From Ailanthus altissimus (Eukaryota; Streptophyta; Magnoliopsida; Sapindales; Simaroubaceae), in contig OX327706.1 of NCBI GenBank assembly GCA_946807835.1, forward strand, positions 24,045,001-24,109,000: a DNA stretch of 64,000 nucleotides, written 5' to 3'. The translations under genes and the position numbers were made by a program. Every line of letters starts with the position of its first letter. Within the stretch, counting starts at the first letter, position 1. The notes below the pieces were generated by a model, which was given only the letters and a program-made list of their open reading frames with translations, was not told where the DNA came from and made no database searches. Shown here one piece after another: positions 33,661 through 44,954 of this stretch.

Positions 33661-34339
33661 GCAAGTGTGTGCATAGTAAATAAGAAATAAAGAATGAGTA
33701 GAGTATCGTTCCCATAAGAAATTATTGTTATTGTTATGTTAAGTTCTAAAATTATGTCTTCTTACTTTTATTCAGACAAATTAAAATTAAAATATAGTAA
33801 TTTAAACTAATTAAATAGAAAACTAATCAGAGATGAAATGACTAAGGATACAAGACAGAGGCACCAATACTAGATAAAACCTAGGATTACAACTCTCTCT
33901 CAATATATTTTTTGAAGATTAATTATTTAATATTTAAATCCCTCAATTCTTATTATTGATCAAAACACTAAAATATTCGCAAACCTTTCTCAATGTCAAG
34001 TAAGTATATCTCAATTTACTAAATACATATATCTTTATGGTAATTGTAATAAATCAAGATTCATTAAAAACACGTCTTATTGACCATGAATGTCAATTAA
34101 GTATATCTCTATTTTAAGTCGGAACTTGTAAATCTCTCTATAATTATGCATCAAATTATTAATGTTTGAATATAATGATGCCTTTCTCGAGTTTATCAAA
34201 ATATTCGTAATTCAATTATAATATTGGTCAGATATAATGAAGTATTAAGAACAAATAATTTGAATAATAAAAAATTAAGTTCAAATAAATATTAAAAAGA
34301 TCCAACAATTAGGCATACTTATTGAGCTTAAATAATAAC
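33641..34339. mobile_element. Unclassified insertion, left part
   Basis: RT homology stops abruptly and non-coding sequence begins ('tgttgtgttatactaaaacg', 'gagtatcgttcccataagaa'). It is continuous with 39332 onward once the solo LTR at 34340-39326 and one TSD copy are taken out. It is non-coding, and I cannot name its family or set its ends. Confidence 0.45.
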
Positions 34340-35055
34340 TGTCATGCCCCAGACCCAAAAGATCTGACACACGACATCATTTACATTCATTCAATAATAT
34401 TTCTAAGCACATTCATTTTAATTTCTTTCAGAATTATAGCAATTGAATTATGACTGGGACAATTAGTAAACCGGAGATACGCAGAGTTTTCTCAAAGATT
34501 AACACTCTACTACGTCACCAGTAGCAACTTTGTTACCGGAAGCCCAGAATATATTCATTGCAAATTCTTATTTAAAATCAATCCATTACCACACTTGGTG
34601 AAACTTAAACTAAATCCAACCACACACAATAAAATAATACATAAGTATTTATTCAATAGGGACAAATCAAATATCTTATCCCACTTGTCCCCAAATGAAA
34701 CACTTAGCAACCTAACAACTTAGGAAACCCAAGGAACAGCAGAAGCCTTGTCAAATCCGCTAAGCACACATGTACCTTATTTACCTGAAATCACCATAAA
34801 CTATAATGAGTATAAAACTCAGTAAGCATACTTGTTTTTCATATATCAAATACAAATACATATATGTACACAATGCATATGTATGATATGTTGTGATCAA
34901 TCAAAATCATAATTTTATTAAATCACATATCATGTAAACGCTTACACATTTTTTCAAAACATATTACAGGAATACCATCACTCAACTACTACTTAGTAGG
35001 ACTTACACATCACATATCACATAATGAGCCAAATGTCACTCGTAGGTGACATACC

Positions 35056-37303
35056 TGTTGGGATTTGTGCTTACGTGCCATCCCTTTTATGTATAAATAT
35101 TTGCTTTATGTTTATACATTTATGATTTCAATATATCACTAATTATTTTATTTATAAATATGGTAAGATGCTTGTAACGTTTTAGACATTGTATGATCTG
35201 AACGAGTTCAGATCTGATCTAAAAGAGTTTAGATCAGAACTAAGAGTTAGTAAAATCTAAAGAGTTAGAGCCTTGTCTGAAATGGGACAAAGACCTAAGA
35301 ATATATTAATAATGACATAGTTGCAATGGGTTGCAAATGGTGCTAAGAAATGTTGTTATGCAAATATGTTCTTAAATTTAATGTTCTTGATCTACCTTCA
35401 CTAATGCAGGTCTGCTAGTGAAGATCTTAATATATATATATATAGATCAGTGTATGTCTATATCTAAATAGTCCAGATGGTTAGTCTTAGCAGACCATGA
35501 GTTTAGTGGAAACTCGTATAGAGATACAAGTATTCAGTAAGGACTGAATATTGAACAGACTCACAAAGATCTCCAATAGACATCCCATAAAGCTGTCAAT
35601 GGAGGATCTTTCGAGTTGAGTAGTATTCGTGGTCCTTAGACCTGAGTGTCACGGTGGACTTGTGAGTGATCCATCATACTTTGGTTCCACACATGTCAGA
35701 TACCTTTCATGGTCTGACCGCTGGGTGTCGCTGGGTATGGTCCGATGCTCATGGAGTCCAGTGTGTACAGATATGGGATCCATCAACTCAATTGGGTGAG
35801 TAAAATATCATGTAACTCTAAGATTGTATTTCAGAAAGTCTTATGGCCATAAGCAGAAATCCAAGAATTTCTTAGGAAAATAATATCGTAAAAGTGTTTA
35901 CGGATATTATTTATTGAAATACAAATCTAGAGATAAGTTTATGGTTGAGCACATGGAGACTTGACGGTGTTGATCTATATCTCCGCTCTTCTAAGATATT
36001 TATGATGGAAGGATTATACAAATATGTTATAACCTCAACTTGTATGGTCTAATGCGCCGTTTTGTAATATCTGTAACATGTGTATGGGACATTGTTCACG
36101 GACGTGTGAAATAGTTTCATATGACAAATCGGGCATGGACCTAGAGAGTCTCACAATATGAAGTGTACTTGTTGTGCACTGGGGCGGCGAATTGGATTGA
36201 ATAATTAATCCAACAATTTTCAGCAAAATGAAAAATGTTTCTAGGTTCCTTTTATTATTCACTTGTCAATAATTGAAGGTAAAACACATTATTGGTTTAC
36301 AAGAGTTGTTAACCAATAAGAAATTTGACAAGTGACATAATCTTGCTCCATAAATTATTTACCATGTATTTACCTATTTACCTTGCTTGGTAAATACATA
36401 TATGGTAAATGTAAATATTCAAAATAGTTTTGAATTATTAATATTTTATATATTAATCAAATTATTATTATTAATTGGAATAAGTGGCAAACACCATTTA
36501 CTAATGGAGAATGCACTTGTTATTAATAATAAGGAAAGTTTACCACTTTGTAATTCTTAAATGATGCACTAAGGAAGTGGTAAAACCACTTAACATTGAT
36601 TAAATGCCATTTACTCTCTAGAAATTGATTCAATTGGTTGAATCAAATTGGTGAGTGAAAAATATGATAGATTAATGTTTGTAATGGCAAATATGGTTAA
36701 GTGGTGGTGGAGCACTAAGAGAAATCATTCTTTGCACTTAAGAAAGAATTGAAAGAGTTCAATGTGTGAAAGATAGAGTGAAATTCGTTCTAGGAGAAAA
36801 GAGAGAGAATTGAGAGCTTTTCCTAAGTGTTTTTCTCAAAGTGTTGAGAGAAAATGCAAAGGTTTACCAAGTTACAACATATAGAGTTGTAAAGAACTAT
36901 AGAAAACACCAAATTCTTCTCATCTCTTGGTAGTAATCATAAGGACAAATTGTTTTAAGTGTTAAAACAATCATTTGCTGGAAATTCAAGGCTGCCATTC
37001 TAGCTTCACAATCCCACCGGATTTAGTTGTGAACTAGAATTGTGCAAGGAAACACTTCAAGGTGAGCTCAACAAATTGAAGCTTGGAGTTCTTGAAGATT
37101 TGTAAAGCTACCTTCATATCCGGGTAGGTTATTTATTTGTTATTTATTTTATATCATGAATGAAATATATATATGAGATATATATATGTACTTGAATGAT
37201 CAAACATGCTTGAATATGTTACATATTGTTTAATATGTATGAATACTTCCATTGCGTATTTAATTTTTAAAATTATACACATCATACACCATATCACACA
37301 ACA
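35056..37303 (+). mobile_element. Copia-type solo LTR nested in the Gypsy solo LTR
   Basis: A 2248-bp TGTTGGGATT...CACACAACA unit flanked by perfect 5-bp duplications ATACC (35051-35055 and 37304-37308). It aligns over about 35230-36200 with both LTRs of the copia element at 3.7-12.1 kb, and less well elsewhere, so it belongs to the same family. Its intact ends and TSD mark it as the youngest layer of the nest. The minus-strand frame at 36262-36035 lies in the conserved block and is probably fortuitous. Confidence 0.88.
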
Positions 37304-39256
37304 ATACCGTATGAGAGAAATAGTACAAGTGAGGTTTAAATTACACATATATAATGCTCAAGCCCGAAGGTAAAAGCTAAACCCTCACCCTGATCATCGG
37401 TGAGTCCTCTCACATGTATCAATACGCCACCACACAAATGTGATGACTCAATTTTCCTTTAGGTACCAATAGGATCCTCCTTACATACGGAACACATAAC
37501 ATATACCAATCCCGAAGGAAAGGCCACACATAAAGGCTCCATAAATCACATAAGATGCCTACTAAGTCAACAGTGAGTTCAAGCATCTTCAAAATACAAA
37601 ATGTTTCTCATGGACATATTACACTTCAAAGCTTTCTTTGTTAAACACATTTCATTTTGAAAGCTCACTTTCAAAAACACATGTATGTCCATGCTCAATG
37701 TCAATGCTCACATTCATAAACATATGTCTTTCACATTTCATATCAAATACACTTTGGCATAACATAAACATATTCTTAACCCCATTTACAAAATCATACA
37801 AAATAATTATTATGTTTATTGTGATTTCAGTAAAAAGTCTAGTATACTTACCTCTTAGCACTTTCAGGTACAAGACTTAAATCTTCTTAACCTATCAATG
37901 GAGATTAATCATTTCATAAGCCTCACAATTCACACAAAATACTTTAAATAGCTTAAAAAATTATACACAATGCGTTTATCACATCAAATTGGTCTAAATA
38001 CTTGATTTCTCAAAACCTGTTATTCTGAACACTTACACTTAAAATTTTTTTCTAATACATCAAATGATGTCCAATTACTCCAAAATCCGAATATATCATT
38101 CTTGACTCATATATCCTTCTTATATATGAATATTATATTAAAATTCCTACACAATCCATTCCATACACACCATCGAATCCAAACTACTAACCTGACAGGA
38201 TCAAGATACTTACTGAATAGTATTCAATCTCCCAATTTTATAAAATCATATACTAACTCAAAAATTATAAAAATATAACATAATTACTCTTAACATATAC
38301 CTAAATCCATGATAAATATTTCACTTCAAAATCACTGCCAAAAGTATTTTAAAACTATTTTATTTCATAAATTTAAAAATTTGTTAATCAAATACTGTAA
38401 TAAGCTAATACTCTTTAGAAAATCATAACAATTTAACCACATTGATCTAACTTCTCAATTTTGATTATATCCTATTAGACATATAAACTTATCATATTAC
38501 ATAAATTAGTAATTTTTGAAGATCATTCAGTAGGCCAAAAATTATTTGCCACTGTATTATACTGTTCACACAGGAAATTTCTAGAATTTCAGGGTTATTT
38601 TGGTAAATTCACTATAAATTCAATTTCTTGAATTTTTAATCGATTTAAAGTCTCAGATAATTCTAAACATGTATAATTTAATATACTCAAAATTCAATAC
38701 CAGAATCGAATCACAACAATTTATTAAATTTCTGGATCAAGAGACTATCAAATAGAAATTCTGCAGTTCATCATGATTTATCAAGCTCTCTATATAGATC
38801 ATCATCAATTCTCACAATATCTTACGAAATACACATCAAATACTCAATTATATATATTTTCAAAAATCAAAAATTAAAGAAATTAACTTAATTAACACCA
38901 ATAAATTGAGAAATAGTTGTGATATACCTCTTAAAATCCAAAATTTCAATTTCTTCTTCTTTTTCTTCTTCTTCTTCTCTTTCTCTCCCCTTTCTTTCTC
39001 TCTTTTCTCACTCTAAAAGGGATAGCTCGACCAAAATGAGAGAATTAGGGTTTCAAAAGTGTATTTTTATACTAAGAGGTTAATTTTTGATATTTACAAA
39101 TTTGCACCTAAAACTTTCAAAGTATTACAATTTGGTCCCTAAAATAAATCTAAAGTCTTGCAAATAAACCCAATACTAATAGTATATCCTTAACCTATAC
39201 AAACACTAATAATAATAATATATAAATCAAGTATCACCCACATATAAATAAAATAC

Positions 39257-39287
<31 letters not shown>
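39257..39287. repeat. (AT)n microsatellite
   Basis: About 15 consecutive AT dinucleotides near the start (minus-strand sense) of the Gypsy solo LTR. Confidence 0.9.
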
Positions 39288-39291
<4 letters not shown>

Positions 39292-39331
39292 TTTATTCTT
39301 ACCGGTTGTGGATATTGGGTACTACAATAAC

Positions 39332-40329
39332 CATAGAAAATAAATTTAGTTCATGGTGAGATAAAAATTTTTAGAGCTTATCAAGAAAAATATTATGAAA
39401 ATCATAAAAAAAAAACTAGAAAGAATAAGAGATAAAGAGATAAAATTAATTTGCTGCAATCTTTAATATTTTAAGCTTTTTGATTCTCTAAAAGTTACTT
39501 TTTTTCTCTCTAAAGTTGTTTTCTCTTGTTCTCCTTCTTCCCCTCTCTTCTTGATCGTTGAAATATGATTTTAATTTTTTATTTATAGGTTTATATCTTT
39601 AAATTAAGACAAAACATCAAATATAAGTCAATTTAAATTTTTTTTCTTTATGTTGGCACTATTTATGCATTACTGTTCATGCGGCGCCATAACGCCAATT
39701 TTAGAGGATTCTAACTTAAGCACTGCAACGCTCATTTTTGGGTGTTGTGGCACTAGCACTGTAGCAAAAGTTATTGTAGCATATTTTATTATTTTGGCTT
39801 TATTTTCTTTAGATTTTCATCATTATATGTTATATTGACTCCAAATCTGTAAAATAACAATAAAGCATATAAAAAGTCTAATATTCTTATTTTAAACGAA
39901 CAAATATTAAATTTAGAAGATAAAAATATTATATCTAATTAAGCTTATCAATGTACCTGCTTCCTTACATCGATGATTTATTTGATCAGTTATAGAGTGC
40001 AAAAGTGTTCTCAATGATTGTTCTACAATTGACGTATCATTAGCTGAAGATTATTCTCAAAGATTGTTCTAACAATAAAGCATATAAAAAATCTAATATT
40101 CTTATTTTAAATGAACAAATATTAAGTTTAAAAGATAAAAATATTATATCTAATTAAACCTATCAATATACCTGCTTCCTTACATCGATGATTTATTTGA
40201 TTAGTTATAGGGTGCAAAAGCGTTCTCAAAGATTATTCTACAATCGACGTATCATTAGCTGAAGATTAGAGATCGTGATATATTTAAGACTACCTTAAAA
40301 TTTTGATATTGGCATTATGAGTTTTTAAT
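39332..40329. mobile_element. Unclassified insertion, right part
   Basis: Continuation of 33641-34339. It includes a pyrimidine-rich patch (39500-39555), a GC-rich cassette 'catgcggcgccataacgcc' with 'gcactgcaacgctc' at 39678-39740, and the 215-bp tandem duplication. The + frame 39650-39838 has no recognisable motif. Confidence 0.45.
39856..40268. repeat. 215-bp tandem duplication
   Basis: 'aacaataaagcatataaaa' starts copy 1 at 39856 and copy 2 at 40071. The copies are alike through 'cctgcttccttacatcgatg' to 'cgtatcattagctgaagatt'. Copy 2 ends at about 40268. Confidence 0.88.
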
Positions 40330-40959
40330 AATGTCATTTAATGCTCTAGTTGCATTAGACCTGCTTAGTTCCCTTATTCTGCTTTGCGTGAGTTATTTCA
40401 CTGGATTAGACTAACTTTTTTCAGGTACAAGTTTGATGTAGTTTTCAGTATATATGTAATATACATTTATTCTTAATATTATGTTATGTTTATTCAGTTT
40501 TAGTACAGATTTTATGACAGTATATATTTTTAGTATAAGTTTATTGATTATTCAGTACACAGTTTTATGAATATTTTATATATCTAATTTGTACGTATAA
40601 ATTACACATAGTATTACTTATTATTAAATTATTAGAAGCCATTATTTATAGTATGTATAAAGTATATAATATTTTTATATTATATCTAGCCACAGGCTCA
40701 TTATTTTTCTTTTTTTATTAATTTTTTTAAATTATTGCAAAAATTTATATGACGTAATATAGTCTTTCACATTTAAAAGTTGGCTCAAACACAAATAGCT
40801 ACTTTAATTATTATGCTTTATATATTTGTGTACACTTGTACACTTTCATTGAAGCACGTTACCTTATTATATTATATATGGTGAGTACAAAACATAATAG
40901 TATATAATTTTTTAAGACCTGTATCAATTTTCAAATAGAGTTCAAGTCAACTCCTGTTA
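40330..40959 (+). mobile_element. 3' LTR of the Gypsy element
   Basis: Aligns with 31300-31963 along its length and ends 'ctcctgtta'. The left edge is approximate. There is no clear target-site duplication with the 5' flank. Confidence 0.6.
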
Positions 40960-41136
40960 ATAATGATGCAATTTTTAATTTATATTTTAAATTTTAAATT
41001 AATGTATTAAATAATTGTTAAGTGATAAAAATAATATAATTTTAAAATTATTTATTATACCATTTAACTAATTAATAATTAACATAGTTTAAAATGAAAA
41101 AAATTCAGATACTCTTTGACAGGTATAACATTTTTT
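40960..41136. mobile_element. MITE-like element, copy 3 (degraded)
   Basis: Shares the core 'gtgataaaaataatataatt' and ends resembling AATAATG/CATT with 29389-29597. It directly abuts the 3' end of the Gypsy LTR. Confidence 0.45.
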
Positions 41137-41459
41137 TGGGGTTAAATTTAATTTTTTACTGTTTAGATCGTAAGTCAAGTAAAAGTCAATGAATTTGGAT
41201 TCATTCACTTGGATATGACCGATTTTGTTTGGAATTTGAACAGAACTTTCCGTCAACTTGCTCAAGAAGCATGTATATTAAAAGATAAACATACCGAATC
41301 TTTTCTTTTTACATAGACAAATCAAAATACTTTATTCGATAAAAAAGAAAAAGAAAATATTGACATCGACAACAAAGTCTACTTTATATAAAACTAGCCC
41401 AATGCAGAAGCGCCACGTGATATCACAGTAAACTCCCGAGGACAATGTGTAGTTTAATA

Positions 41460-42824
41460 ATAATAATAAGAATAATGATATAATTCTCAGAGACTCATTC
41501 TCTCAATATCGTCTCTCCGTACGTCTAATCACGTTTGCTCTCAAAGTTTAATAATTTCGTTTTCTGGGTTTTGAAAGTTCATTATTTTGATTATTTGGGG
41601 TTTCCAAGTTCGCTGCTTCCACTTATTATCACTTTCTTGACGCGTATCTTCTGGGTAATATTCTTAAAAGAAACTTCTAGCTTTGTTGAATCTTTATTGC
41701 ACTATTGGTACATTTTGGTTCTTGGTTTGTCTGCGAGTAGTTTGTTCTTGTGTGTCATTTTTGGTTCTTCTTGTTTTTGCGTCATTGTTGGCTTCGGGAG
41801 CAAACCAAAGAGATTTCAGGGGGAAAAAAGGAATTCTTGAATTTTTATTTTATTTTTTTGGGGATTATTTTCTTGTTTGTATTATGTTTGGTTTCTGAGA
41901 AAAGCAAAGAAATAAAGGGTAGCAAAAGAATTTGATAATATTTTTTTGTTGGGATTTTAATAGATTGTCTTTCTTAGTTGAGTCTGTTACATATACATAA
42001 AATGAAAACTTAATATCAAGAATTTAGATTTGCTTTCCTTAAACTTTGTTTGAAGCCACTTATCTTGTTTTCTTTTGTTGACGTGTGCTAAGTATTTCAA
42101 TAACCTGTATTTCATAGTTTTTTCTCTTTTAGGGTTAAAAAATGACCCTTCCTTGATAGCTGGTTTGAATTGATTTAATCAAATGCAGACTGCAATGGTG
42201 ATTCTTTGTTTTTGTTTTTCTTGCGTAGTTATCTTGTTTTACTTTTGTTGACTTGTGTAGCACGTAATCATTGATGGAACTAAGTTGCTCTTTGGATCGT
42301 GAGTTGGGCAAAAATTGTGAATCCCTTTGGTTCTTTTGAATCTCTCTTCCAACTCATAAGCAATCCGTAAACAAAACAAACTTCATACTTATTCTGTTTT
42401 AAAGGGCCTAGGGATTATTTAAAAAAAAAAGGGCCTAGGGATAGAAAAAGGAAGTTTTCGTGAGATCAGATTTGAACTGATTTCATTAACTGAAGATGTA
42501 ATTTTTCTTTTTTTCTGCTTTTTTCTTGTGTTATTATTATTATTTTAAAGCTTGTTGGTCAGACAAGTGGGACTGATATATTGCATCATTTTATTTTTGT
42601 AAATGGGTTTTCGAAAAACATGAAACAGGTTATTTTTCAGTATACACCGTTGATCATCAATGCTTTGTAGGTTTTCTGGAGTCAAATTGAATGTACTTTC
42701 ATTTTTAACTAGATGCTATATCGATTGATTGATGCCAGTCTTGTGTGATGGATGCGATCTTACAATCTGAAAAATGCTAGTAAATCTCTCACATAAGTCC
42801 AATTTTGTGTGATTATAGGTAATA
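41460..42824 (+). other. Probable 5' UTR and leader intron of F-box copy 3
   Basis: The pyrimidine-rich 'attctctcaatatcgtctct' near 41500 looks like a transcription-start region, and 'ttatag' at 42813-42818 fits a splice acceptor 6 bases before the ATG. Patches such as 'ttgttggtcag.caag' (42553) also occur upstream of copy 2 (26640). The leader was therefore duplicated with the gene. Overlapping small ORFs at 41.5-41.9 kb are not credible genes. Confidence 0.55.
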
Positions 42825-44452
42825 ATGGCGAACTTAGAGAATAACAACCTGAAAGAAAAAGCCACCGATGACAAGTTACATTTGGGTATTGAAGATCTTC
42901 TAACTCCGAAAAGAAACATTGAGGGCATTTCTGATGCAGTATGTTATAGTTGATTTTTGTTTTAGTTTCTTATTATTTTATTGTATTTGTTTTAATTTCA
43001 TGAGATCAAAACACATGGAGAAGATTTACATGAAACCCGGCATATTATTAACCATGATTTTATTTTTATACATGATGCACTATCAAACATTCATCTAAAC
43101 ATAGTTAGGATGTGATATATGACTTGCACTTCGGAGAAAAAGAAAACTGATGCCTGTAATTTTTAGTGATTTTTCGATACTTTTCTAGGGGCCTGATTTT
43201 TGCAAGAATTCAGATCTATTGTTTCGTAACTTGAAGAAATGTAAACATAATTCAAAAGGTTTGCAATAGTATAATTGGCTGTCCCGCATGGTAATTACTC
43301 AAAACACTAGCTCATTTCCAATTTATTCTGATAAGCCTCTTTCATGATTCCTGATTTCAGCGTCCAGGTCTTGAGAAATATGCTAAGTTTCTCTATCACA
43401 TAAAGCTGAAGGAGGACGTAGAATTAATCGATGTCATAAAGGAGCATGTTCTTCCTTTTCTCCCAGCGAAATCGCTCTGCAGGTTTAGAGCTGTTTCTAA
43501 AGAGTGGAATCAATGGATAAACAGTCCTTTTCTGGCTCACAAACAAACTACATACTTCAAAGACATCTCTGGTCTTCTTTGTCAATCTCCTGGCTCAGAT
43601 CCCTCCTTCATCTCATTCAATCAGGAAGCTTACGGCTTTCCCAGCCCCTCCTTCAAATTCCTGCCTGAAAGTGTTAGAATCCGAACCACGTGCAATGGGC
43701 TGGTCTGCTGCCAAAGCCAACTTGAGGGGGATTTTGGAGACCGTGGCTATTACATTTGCAACCCTGTGACTATGGAATGGACATTACTTCCCCAGCCAAG
43801 CTTGATCCATGGACCTGTTACAGCAGTAGCACTTGCCTTTGAACCTGCTACACTCAATTATGCTGCAAGTTATGAGCTTGTTTGTGCTGTTCCTGTCACT
43901 TTAATTGATGTTTCAATTCTCTATTTTGAGATTTACTCTTCGAGGTCAAGCACTTGGAGGATTTCTGAGACAATATGCTGTGAGCCCGATGTTTTGAAAC
44001 TGAGTAGTAACGGGTTCTACATGAAGAGTTTTATCTGGTGGAAGGCGATATCTGGTGCAGTTCTGGCTTTTGATTTGAAGGATGAGCAGTATCGAATTCT
44101 GACACTCCCTGCCAGCAGTGGAGAAGACGGTGCGTTAACGCAGATGCATGGGGAATTGTGTTACTTGCTTCCCCAAATACAAGATGGAGAATGCACAATC
44201 GGGTTATATGGGAACCTGGATATGAGCCTCAAGTATCTTATTCCACTTACAACTGAAATTGTTGGGGAAACATTTTCACATTGTCAGGTATTAACATGCA
44301 TTAATGATGACACGTTGATCATTCTTCTCCCAAATAAGGTGATAGCTTATCATATGAAAGCAGAGCAGGTGGAATTGTTAAGCGAGGCGAGCGATGAGGG
44401 ATTTGAAATTTGCCTGCCTTACATAAACAACCTTGTAGACGTGAAGAAGTAG
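42825..44452 (+). CDS. F-box/FBA protein, copy 3, intact
   Basis: Exon 1 is 42825-42938 (38 aa, MANLENNNLKEKATDD..., donor GTATGT). Exon 2 is 43361-44452 after 'gatttcag', phase 0, total 401 aa. The first half of exon 2 is an open frame without an in-frame ATG. F-box at about residues 60-100 (VLPFLPAKSLCRFRAVSKEW), the SKP1-binding part of SCF ubiquitin ligases. FBA domain motifs: TTCNGLVCCQ, GYYICNPVTMEWTLLP, LAFEPATLNY, FEIYSSRSSTWR, GFYMKSFIWWK and VLAFDLKDEQY. The C terminus runs LIILLPNKVIAYHMKAEQVE to YINNLVDVKK. It is the intact form against which copy 2 is judged. A 5' UTR exon near 41.46-41.56 kb and a long leader intron ending at 42818 are likely. The substrate is unknown. Confidence 0.9.
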
Positions 44453-44762
44453 CTTTCTTGCATGAGCCAGATTTGTCCCCGTTCCATCCCACTTACAAAC
44501 TGAATGGACGATAATTGGTAGTTTGTTAGTGAAACTCAAACGGTGGTTTGAAGTTTAGGCCTAGTGTTCTTGAGATATTTAGGTTTATAAATATTCAATT
44601 TCAGAACTAGAGACCCGTAAGAGATTTTCAACTTTGATTACCTGTCCACATTCTTGTGTCTGTGAACTATAATTGAGATGCTTCTTCTTTTGTGTGGTAC
44701 AATTGAAGTCATCTCTGATTGAATATTCTTTATATGATTATCTAGTGATAGCTTAAGACAGA

Positions 44763-44954
44763 GAATAATATCATTAATCTTTAAATAGTATCTCAAATAT
44801 TTCATTCAAAATAATATGTCAAAATAATTATTAGATGACAAAATAGCGTAATAAATTATTTTAAAAATTATATTATTTCATTATCTAATTATTGTTTGAT
44901 ACATCAATTTAAAATAAAAAAAATTTAAATATCATTTAAAAATATAGCATTACT
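44763..44954. mobile_element. MITE-like element, copy 4
   Basis: Ends in 'aaatatagcattac', whose complement matches the left end of the family ('gtaatgctatattt'). The core 'attattagatgacaaaatag' matches the 29389 copy. It lies about 310 bases downstream of F-box copy 3, much as copy 1 lies downstream of F-box copy 1. Confidence 0.6.

Larger units (their letters stand above)
34340..39326 (-). mobile_element. Gypsy-type solo LTR with nested insertion
   Basis: Starts TGTCATGCCCC and ends GGGTACTACA on the + strand, so on the minus strand it reads TGTAGTACCC...GGGGCATGACA. It is flanked by a perfect 5-bp duplication ATAAC (34335-34339 and 39327-39331). After removal of the nested element and its TSD the LTR is about 2.73 kb. 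On the minus strand a pyrimidine/purine-rich leader lies near 38940-39060, following 'aaaccctaattctctc', as in LTR transcription-start regions. No interior or second LTR is seen, so it arose by LTR-LTR recombination. Confidence 0.8.
31270..40959 (+). mobile_element. Degenerate Ty3/gypsy element with nested insertions
   Basis: The 5' LTR (about 31270-31963) and 3' LTR (about 40330-40959) align over 'tttcagtatatatg.aatat', 'gtacactttcattgaagcac' and the terminal 'ctgt.a'. After the 5' LTR comes 'tttgatgtcagagc', a primer site for initiator tRNA-Met. The interior holds traces of gag, a zinc knuckle, protease and the start of RT, in the order of chromovirus-type Gypsy elements, and stops at about 33640. 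From there to 40290 the space is filled by other insertions. LTR divergence and many stops mean it is old and dead. Confidence 0.75.

Noticed and set aside
35056..37303. Antisense ORF at 36262-36035 similar to the ORF at 4653-4889 (shared ET.S.V...CP.H and ALDHTS/ALNYTS pattern) as a possible conserved antisense gene of the LTR family.
   Set aside because: The corresponding part of the third LTR copy (11050-11200) has stops in that frame, and the similarity is what DNA-level homology of LTRs predicts. Without substitution analysis there is no sign of selection.
41535..41935. Three overlapping + strand ORFs of 60-101 aa upstream of F-box copy 3.
   Set aside because: Located in the probable leader intron, T-rich, mutually overlapping in different frames, without any recognisable domain.
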